Positions 15,401 through 19,924 of a stretch of DNA of 22,307 nucleotides are shown here, one piece after another. How positions within the stretch are numbered: the first letter of the stretch is position 1; the number at the start of each line of letters is the position of its first letter. Below the pieces are notes generated by a model. The model was given only the letters and a program-made list of their open reading frames with translations, made no database searches and was not told the DNA's origin. The position numbers and the translations under genes are program-made. This DNA is from a virus: positions 1 to 22,307 of IMG/VR virus record IMGVR_UViG_3300022890_001247, one strand, 5' to 3'.

Positions 15401-17789
15401 CTACGCCAACGAGATCGGCAACCCTGATGGGGGCGAGGGTGTGGCACAGATCAGGATCTTCGTGGTGGGTCCGACCTGGGAACAGGACGGAACGTACCCC
15501 ATCCAGATCAAAACCGATGGTATCATCATTGAGTCGGCAGCGAAAGAATCGACAGCCATACCATACACAGAGATTTGTTGGGGGGATGAAGCAGCAGCGA
15601 CCGCCCGTGAGCCGCTTCTGGATCTTAACGGGCATTCCAACATCGTGATCCGGGGGGTGGCCTTCCGGTATCTGTGGCAAGGAGGGGCACTCCCGACCGA
15701 TGCTGACCCTCTGGGAGCCTTCGTCCTGACCAACAAGGCGGCAGGATCCACCTGTACCAACATCACGTTGGAGAACTGTCGCTTGGCCGAGGGGGATGGG
15801 TTCTTCACGGTGAATTTAGGCGACTGCGTCAACCTTCAGATCAAGAAGAACGTCGGTCTGACCCTGTACACATCCGGTGTCCATGTCCGGTTGGCTTCGG
15901 GACTCAAGCAGTGTGTGATTAAGGATAACACCTTCTGGGGGATTGCCGCTCAGTCAGGATGGCCCCTGGCGGACGTTACCTCGGGCATCCAAATCGAAGG
16001 GATCGGTCCGGTGCTCTCAGCGGGTCGGGATATCACAATCGACCGGAATGACATCCGTCGTTTCAACCATGGCATTTTTGCCAGTGCCTCAGGCTCTGGG
16101 ATTGCCACCCCCTCATCGGACATTGGGGGGATCAACGTCAGGCACAACCGGATCTGGGACACAAGGGGTCCGGGCGCTTTGATTATAGGTCTGGTCGGGG
16201 AGGTGGCCTACAACTTCCTCTACAACGTCCACCTGGACATCCCCCCCGTGACAGTACCGAGAACGTGGCGAGCCGGGATGAAGATTTCGACCCTATTGGT
16301 CAACTACTCGATGCAGGGTTTCGAGGTGATGGGCAATAGCATCTACATGGCCTCGGACTTTGACACGGCGATCCCTGGGGCTGCCCTGTATGTGACGACC
16401 GAGATGGCCGTGACTAAGGCTGCACCCGGAATCATCCGTAGGAATGACTCCCATGTGGTGGGGGCGGTGGGTATTCATATAGCACCTGTTTCTGTCCTTG
16501 CAGGTACGGGTTGTGTTCTGGAAAGTCACTCGGACAACTGGATCGTGGTAGGGCAAGGGAATAGCATTGTTCACAACTCGATGCCCCGTATCTTCGTCAA
16601 CTATGACCATTACGGGTGGTTCGTTGAGACGACCTACACACCAGAGACTTTCATCGACATCTACGAGTCGAACTACGTTGCCCACAACACGTTCGAATTT
16701 ACCGTTTCCCCAGATGGGACGTTAACGGTGTTTGGTGTGAAGACTGTGTTGGAAGGGAACCGGATCGAAGGGACGGGGACACTTGGCATCGGTTGTTATG
16801 TGAATGACGACTGCCGCTTGGTAGACAACTACATCGAGCACCTGAAGACACCCTATTTCTGGCCTGATCCTGTTACGCCTACTTTACGTAAAGCAAATGA
16901 TTTGCTGATGATGGGTAACACTGTCATCCACGTAGGGGAGGATGTCGCAGGAACAGAGGATGGTGGTTTGTTTGGAAAGGCTCAAGTCTGGGAATCCAAC
17001 ATAATCAGGGCAACGGGCCTGGCTTTATCCGAGGCCCAAGTCCTTTTTACGGGCAACAGATTTGATGCTACCTCCAGTGTTACCCTTTTGGTGGGCGAAA
17101 CAGCCGTTGTCAACAGTAATGAGTTTCTTTCTGTCGGGGACATAATTGTTACGGTAACCTCCGGTACCATTGTGGGTAACGTTGTTCAGTCCTTTAATGG
17201 TGATGTCACTGTCCTCTGTGGTACGGATGACAGTGCCACCGTAGTAGGCGACAATAAGGTAAGTACTGCAAAGTCTGGGGGAGCCGCAAGTCTTGAGGTG
17301 CAGGGTACCTTGTGTACTGTGTCAGGAAACAAGGTTAGCCATCTTCTCGTGTCAGCAGAAAGGACCACTGTTCAGGGAAACAACGTAGGACCAACTATTG
17401 ATCCCTATTACGCCTTGGATATTGGCGGCACGAAATGTACCGTGACAGGTAACTATGTAATGGGAACGTTGCGGGTAATTTGGAATAACGCAACCCCTAT
17501 TATTGATGACGTGACCATCCAGGGGAACAGGGTAGAAACGAGCGGGGCGGGGGACATCCGCATCGAGTGTAATTCCAACCTTACCATTTACCCTAATTTC
17601 CTGGTACTGGGTAACTGGGTTGAGAATGACATTGTTCTTTACGATGTGTTTGCGTTCGCCTCAGTGGCTCCTCCGGGGACAGTTCACTATGTGTGTCAGG
17701 GGAATAGGGCAACGAACGTGCTGACACTGAATCCGAACCCCACACAGTACCCAATTCCCGCTCTGGTGGATGACTACAATATTGATTAG
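12489..17789 (+). CDS. Giant tailspike-like structural protein with C-terminal parallel beta-helix (1766 aa)
   Basis: Probably a tailspike or fibre protein acting at the host surface. Residues 1-600 are an unassigned virion-type region; near residues 560-625 the pattern FITVDYSNGLVRLSHAPQ resembles a beta-rich phage module. Residues 879-930 (YLYYTSLPGDCVTLAVATT, then ITTTDLR) match the pattern of a short domain common before fibre regions in phage proteins. From about residue 959 (NFATLSEAIGYANEIG, then RIFVVG) to the end come repeated turns of a pectate-lyase-like right-handed beta-helix: units such as ITLENCRLAEGDGF, CVIKDNTFWGIAA, ITIDRNDIRRF, INVRHNRIWD, VLEGNRIEGTG and CTVTGNYVMG, each with an Asn near the turn. 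No catalytic site can be assigned. The last 300 or so codons are much more AT-rich than the rest. The start is preceded by AAAGGA with 10-base spacing, overlapping the tnpB stop. Confidence 0.88.
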   Translation: MSTNNIPLDPWQEPLANLTTVPATKVLEASEILQGFIGSWAGSYAFDTGTSGDISSADISTPNPRRIKKSKIGDPGHPEINFAPYNFRTNRFGPKGGSLIGHPISFEPVGPTLKAPDSDSYYWVLQQGTGTTGDTFTLAGGGFTAMLDIFGIDILDRFPGGLYVFINQTGDEGPFTGGGVGDGNSMVPDLTPNSASSKGEIFRVVAVRASELTLDYTKRVGTYFTAAANPCSVRGVTIVQPRATRMTAIPEPGVAKGHEKTFAVVSPVRALNTDEQYPYKDWLAGFTEYWLANGGSTMPVGLPFDYRNKPSLPVPRPKGHTAARLYGGVPVVLQAGWMRLLEAAAELVVGDIIRVFDIKIVGNAGLTTNVATGKRASLDVLLGWFEVMATPGGGETWVRRMEECNPTTGATFFGTPELLTQEIAVTPTDYIELVCTVHSPVTTLWNNAVTGNYFDVDAVDSARLTNIINPDWVESTMKSMGVEDAGINPGRADRAVFDTKGPGTPGNNVNPGNLLDLGFRMVLFPAMEHLVDDPAGAPLSLSVTGPDWSRPITSNEVVLDPSKLDEKQFITVDYSNGLVRLSHAPQTGSDLDATSYGADNPREELVLFACCVPYSMEEGQLGSGVRVTGSDALPVTGACVADPTGSPEHADVYSNRFFAALSTQVINSSRGAGTTITLQGWVADQIPPGGFVELVWGETPYGDPLFSVGVSGLRGSIFGYAGVVEAVVGPDNVTNLTGCYGGGILATAATVDSTHPASAVFRREFLTPQTATGTIGVEYQYDTTYGSAKRANALRFEYSGTRVNTDGSVSVIDQNPTTGDQTHLFDDLFSSWLIRDGALTTNIVGADITCTVAPATIIKEGVRQSPPALSMMITPVGLGVHYLYYTSLPGDCVTLAVATTLPLPSPEDILLWKVEVLGIGPITITTTDLRAPLQDVDKRVDLYVGERAPLGEAGDWLAYRPNFATLSEAIGYANEIGNPDGGEGVAQIRIFVVGPTWEQDGTYPIQIKTDGIIIESAAKESTAIPYTEICWGDEAAATAREPLLDLNGHSNIVIRGVAFRYLWQGGALPTDADPLGAFVLTNKAAGSTCTNITLENCRLAEGDGFFTVNLGDCVNLQIKKNVGLTLYTSGVHVRLASGLKQCVIKDNTFWGIAAQSGWPLADVTSGIQIEGIGPVLSAGRDITIDRNDIRRFNHGIFASASGSGIATPSSDIGGINVRHNRIWDTRGPGALIIGLVGEVAYNFLYNVHLDIPPVTVPRTWRAGMKISTLLVNYSMQGFEVMGNSIYMASDFDTAIPGAALYVTTEMAVTKAAPGIIRRNDSHVVGAVGIHIAPVSVLAGTGCVLESHSDNWIVVGQGNSIVHNSMPRIFVNYDHYGWFVETTYTPETFIDIYESNYVAHNTFEFTVSPDGTLTVFGVKTVLEGNRIEGTGTLGIGCYVNDDCRLVDNYIEHLKTPYFWPDPVTPTLRKANDLLMMGNTVIHVGEDVAGTEDGGLFGKAQVWESNIIRATGLALSEAQVLFTGNRFDATSSVTLLVGETAVVNSNEFLSVGDIIVTVTSGTIVGNVVQSFNGDVTVLCGTDDSATVVGDNKVSTAKSGGAASLEVQGTLCTVSGNKVSHLLVSAERTTVQGNNVGPTIDPYYALDIGGTKCTVTGNYVMGTLRVIWNNATPIIDDVTIQGNRVETSGAGDIRIECNSNLTIYPNFLVLGNWVENDIVLYDVFAFASVAPPGTVHYVCQGNRATNVLTLNPNPTQYPIPALVDDYNID

Positions 17790-17798
17790 AGGTGACCG
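17787..17798 (+). promoter_or_regulatory. Stop codon overlapping the Shine-Dalgarno of the gene at 17799
   Basis: TAGAGGTGA at 17787-17795 contains the stop of the beta-helix gene (TAG) and a near-perfect Shine-Dalgarno (AGAGGTGA), three bases before ATG 17799. The genes are therefore translationally linked. Confidence 0.65.
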
Positions 17799-18590
17799 AT
17801 GAGGGTACTCGTAGATCTTGGCAGCCACGTTGGAGGCGTCCCCGCTATCACACAGGTGGAGCGGGTTCCTGACGCTGGCGTTGGCGTGCCCATCAACGGG
17901 AAGTACGTCCTGCCCATCTTCCCAGGTGCGGAGTTCCCGATCACGGCGGACTCCTATGTGTTGGACGGGGGCGGAGACGTTGACGGTGAGGATGTTTCCA
18001 GCATCTCTTTCGCTCATCTTCTTGCGGCATATCCGCAGTTCGGGAACATCTACTTCAACCCGCTCCTTACGGCAGCCAACGTAGGGGAACTGGACCCGAC
18101 CCTGGCGTTCCATGATCCCATCCTCGGTGTGGATGTCACCCCCAGATATCAGTCAGGACGAGGTCCTGGGCTCAATGATGGGCAGATGCCTACACACACG
18201 GCGCTCCTCGGGCAAAACTTCCTTACGACCCCCGTCCGTCCTGGCCTCCTGATCTCGGACAACATCGACATCAGCCCCTATGCGGCGGCTGGTGCTGATG
18301 AGTTCATGGTCTACTGGAAGATTTTGGAGTTCAGCGTCACCGAGGACATCTGTGCTGATTTCGGTGTGTTGGCGGGACAGAACACTCCTGCCATCCGTAC
18401 CGTAGAGGAAACAGACCAGGAACCGACCGGGTTATCCTTTTATATTTCCCCAGATAATGGAATGCACTGGTGTGAAACAGGATTTTTGGAACCAGTGGCC
18501 TTCTGTGCGAAGACGACCGCTTTCCGGGTTGCCTTCCGCAGTTCCTCACTGGACAAGATTTACCTGGCGCACTTTGCAGTGCTGTTCTAA
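17799..18590 (+). CDS. Phage virion-type protein (263 aa), function unknown
   Basis: I do not recognise a named family. The protein lacks a signal peptide and membrane segments. The N-terminal half is Gly/Pro/Asp-rich and contains FAHLLAAYPQFGNIYFNPLL. The second half (from about residue 165) reads as alternating strands: EFMVYWKILEFSVTEDI, then GQNTPAIRTVEETDQEP, LSFYISPDNGMHW and a final strand KIYLAHFAVLF. This looks like a beta-sandwich, with the 'SPDNGxHW' loop typical of extracellular or virion beta domains. The gene begins three bases after a strong Shine-Dalgarno that overlaps the stop of the tailspike-like gene, and its stop TAA is part of the Shine-Dalgarno of the next gene. The tight linkage suggests it works with the tailspike-like protein, perhaps as a capping, attachment or accessory fibre protein. 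That role is inference from position only. Confidence 0.78.
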   Translation: MRVLVDLGSHVGGVPAITQVERVPDAGVGVPINGKYVLPIFPGAEFPITADSYVLDGGGDVDGEDVSSISFAHLLAAYPQFGNIYFNPLLTAANVGELDPTLAFHDPILGVDVTPRYQSGRGPGLNDGQMPTHTALLGQNFLTTPVRPGLLISDNIDISPYAAAGADEFMVYWKILEFSVTEDICADFGVLAGQNTPAIRTVEETDQEPTGLSFYISPDNGMHWCETGFLEPVAFCAKTTAFRVAFRSSSLDKIYLAHFAVLF

Positions 18591-18600
18591 GGAGATAGAG
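18588..18600 (+). promoter_or_regulatory. Stop codon fused to Shine-Dalgarno, deciding the start at 18601
   Basis: TAAGGAGATAGAG directly precedes ATG 18601. The TAA is the stop of the 263-residue gene and TAAGGAG is a strong Shine-Dalgarno. This favours 18601 over the longer in-frame ATG at 18457, which would overlap the previous gene by about 134 bases. Confidence 0.75.
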
Positions 18601-18876
18601 ATGCGGATCACAATGGACGACCTGGCCAACAGCACGAACCTGATCAGGGTTCTAGATGCTGAAGGTAACCAGATGGGCTGCTTGCACTGGGTGAACCTCG
18701 TAACCCATGAGTGCGGACAGGCTGTTTTGGGGGAGCCCCAGTTGATCCAGGCAGGAACGTCTGAGTTTCCTGTGTCCACTAATGAGCGCCGGGTCCTGAC
18801 CAATCCCGATGGTACTGTGAAGACGCAGGTCGTGAAGTACAGTCGGATCGAGATTACCGCCCGACAGGCACAGTAG
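18601..18876 (+). CDS. Small phage hypothetical protein (91 aa)
   Basis: This is a short soluble protein with no named family. After a short N-terminal segment, it reads LIRVLDAEGNQMGCLHWVNLVT and later RRVLTNPDGTVKTQVVKYSRIEI. This 'xDxxGNxxxxxxWVNxxT ... DGTVxxxVxxYxxIxI' strand pattern occurs in small hypothetical proteins of tailed phages near virion genes, as I recall them. The start is fixed by TAAGGAG. The gene lies between the 263-residue virion-type gene and the HNH nuclease, with a nine-base gap to the latter. Its composition matches the structural genes, so it probably belongs to the original operon. Function is unknown. Confidence 0.8.
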   Translation: MRITMDDLANSTNLIRVLDAEGNQMGCLHWVNLVTHECGQAVLGEPQLIQAGTSEFPVSTNERRVLTNPDGTVKTQVVKYSRIEITARQAQ

Positions 18877-18885
18877 GGGTAGTGC

Positions 18886-19923
18886 ATGACTCAGGCATCC
18901 ACAGTTCAGACACTGCACAAATGTTCCAAATGCGGGGGGTCCGGTGAGTGCCGTCCGGGGTTTCAGCATTGCCGAGACTGTGAACGGAAATACGGACGTG
19001 AACGGTATCAAAAGCAGAAGGCTAGATGGGCAAAGTACAGGGAGGAGAATAGGGAGCACTACCGGGCACTGAACCTTGTGATCTCACGCAGGCGAAAAGC
19101 TGAGAGGCAGCAGGAGATTGATCGTTTGAAGAGTGTTCCCTGTAAGGATTGTGGTATGAGTTACCCTCCTTATGTGATGGATTTTGATCATCTGGATCCA
19201 AGCACAAAGTTGTGGAACATCAACCATCTCATACACAAAACGGCTGCTCCTTGGAGCAGGCTTTTGACTGAAATCAACAAGTGTGACGTGGTTTGTGTGC
19301 GTTGCCACAGACTAAGAACTTGGCACCCTCCCAAGCAGAGTAGCACACGCACCAGGTTGGTTCAGTCGTTGAAGGCTGTCCCTTGTATTGACTGTGGGGA
19401 TACATTCCACTACAGCCAGATGGACTTTGACCATGTCCGTGGGAAAAAGCTGTGCTGTGTTCCACATGCCGGTTCAAAGGCAGCCATTCGGACAGAGGCT
19501 GCCAAGTGCGACGTGGTTTGTGCCAACTGTCACCGGGAACGGACACAGCGGAAACTGATTAACCCCAGGCGGAACAACACGGGTTTGGAACTGAGATGGC
19601 AACGAAAAACGACGGGGCCACAAACGCTATTTGCTCCTGCCCCTCCTGTGCCGGAACGGCATAGAAGTTGGCATGCTCTGGTTGGTACAATGTCTGACGT
19701 AGCAGTAGCTAAAGAAGGGGGTGTGACCCCTGCTGCAGTTTGTGTTTACAGGAAAAAGATCGGGGTGCCCGTTTTTTGTCTGGACATTGCCCAACGGTAT
19801 CCATGGCATCCCCTTGCAGGTACGGTGTCTGATGGGGTGCTTGCCTCACAATGGGGCCTGACAAGAAAAACTGTTGGGAGACACCGGCAATTATACGGAC
19901 TTCCCGTTTATCGGAGGAAATAG
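18886..19923 (+). CDS. Duplicated-domain HNH endonuclease with two C-terminal HTH-like repeats (345 aa)
   Basis: Probably a free-standing homing-type DNA endonuclease. Residues 13-32 form a zinc-ribbon-like motif (C13-x2-C16, then C29-x2-C32), followed by a basic, probably helical stretch (about 33-82). Two HNH domains follow. Copy 1 (83-145) has C86-x2-C89, DFDH at 99-102, N111, and CDVVCVRCHR (133-142). Copy 2 (164-220) has C167-x2-C170, DFDH at 180-183 and CDVVCANCHR (208-217), but the position of N111 is C191. The C-terminus holds two ungapped 36-residue repeats (262-297 and 307-342) of the form WHxLxGTxSD...A...GxT...V...R...GxPV, resembling short helix-turn-helix DNA-recognition repeats. 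They are identical at 15 of 36 positions. HNH enzymes usually carry one domain, so the internal duplication is unusual. The gene is AT-rich (24 of 60 G+C in 19141-19200), and its end contains the ribosome binding site of the next gene. Confidence 0.87.
   Translation: MTQASTVQTLHKCSKCGGSGECRPGFQHCRDCERKYGRERYQKQKARWAKYREENREHYRALNLVISRRRKAERQQEIDRLKSVPCKDCGMSYPPYVMDFDHLDPSTKLWNINHLIHKTAAPWSRLLTEINKCDVVCVRCHRLRTWHPPKQSSTRTRLVQSLKAVPCIDCGDTFHYSQMDFDHVRGKKLCCVPHAGSKAAIRTEAAKCDVVCANCHRERTQRKLINPRRNNTGLELRWQRKTTGPQTLFAPAPPVPERHRSWHALVGTMSDVAVAKEGGVTPAAVCVYRKKIGVPVFCLDIAQRYPWHPLAGTVSDGVLASQWGLTRKTVGRHRQLYGLPVYRRK
19132..19320 (+). repeat. HNH copy 1 of an internal gene duplication
   Basis: Encodes residues 83-145. 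It matches the copy at 19375-19545 in protein pattern and partly in DNA: the 13-mer GACGTGGTTTGTG occurs at 19285-19297 here and at 19510-19522 in copy 2. Confidence 0.75.
19375..19545 (+). repeat. HNH copy 2 of an internal gene duplication
   Basis: Encodes residues 164-220. It keeps the zinc-binding Cys and the DFDH motif but has a shorter central loop (MDFDH to CDVVC) and Cys in place of the Asn expected in the middle of the fold. Confidence 0.75.
19669..19776 (+). repeat. HTH-like recognition repeat 1
   Basis: Encodes residues 262-297, WHALVGTMSD through GVPVF. It aligns without gaps to the repeat at 19804-19911. Confidence 0.7.
19804..19911 (+). repeat. HTH-like recognition repeat 2
   Basis: Encodes residues 307-342, WHPLAGTVSD through GLPVY. 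The two repeats likely read adjacent half-sites or segments of the nuclease target. Confidence 0.7.
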
Positions 19924-19924
19924 A
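19912..19924 (+). promoter_or_regulatory. Shine-Dalgarno of the gene at 19925 inside the end of the HNH gene
   Basis: CGGAGGAAATAGA (19912-19924) includes GGAGG seven bases before ATG 19925. It lies within the last codons of the HNH gene, whose TAG (19921-19923) ends one base before the start. Confidence 0.7.

Noticed and set aside
14721-15680. Minus-strand ORF of 319 codons
   Set aside because: Antisense to the coherent 1766-residue gene, no recognisable domain, and no ribosome binding context.
18457-18600. Longer N-terminus for the 91-residue gene
   Set aside because: It overlaps the previous gene, reads as low-quality sequence, and TAAGGAG marks ATG 18601.
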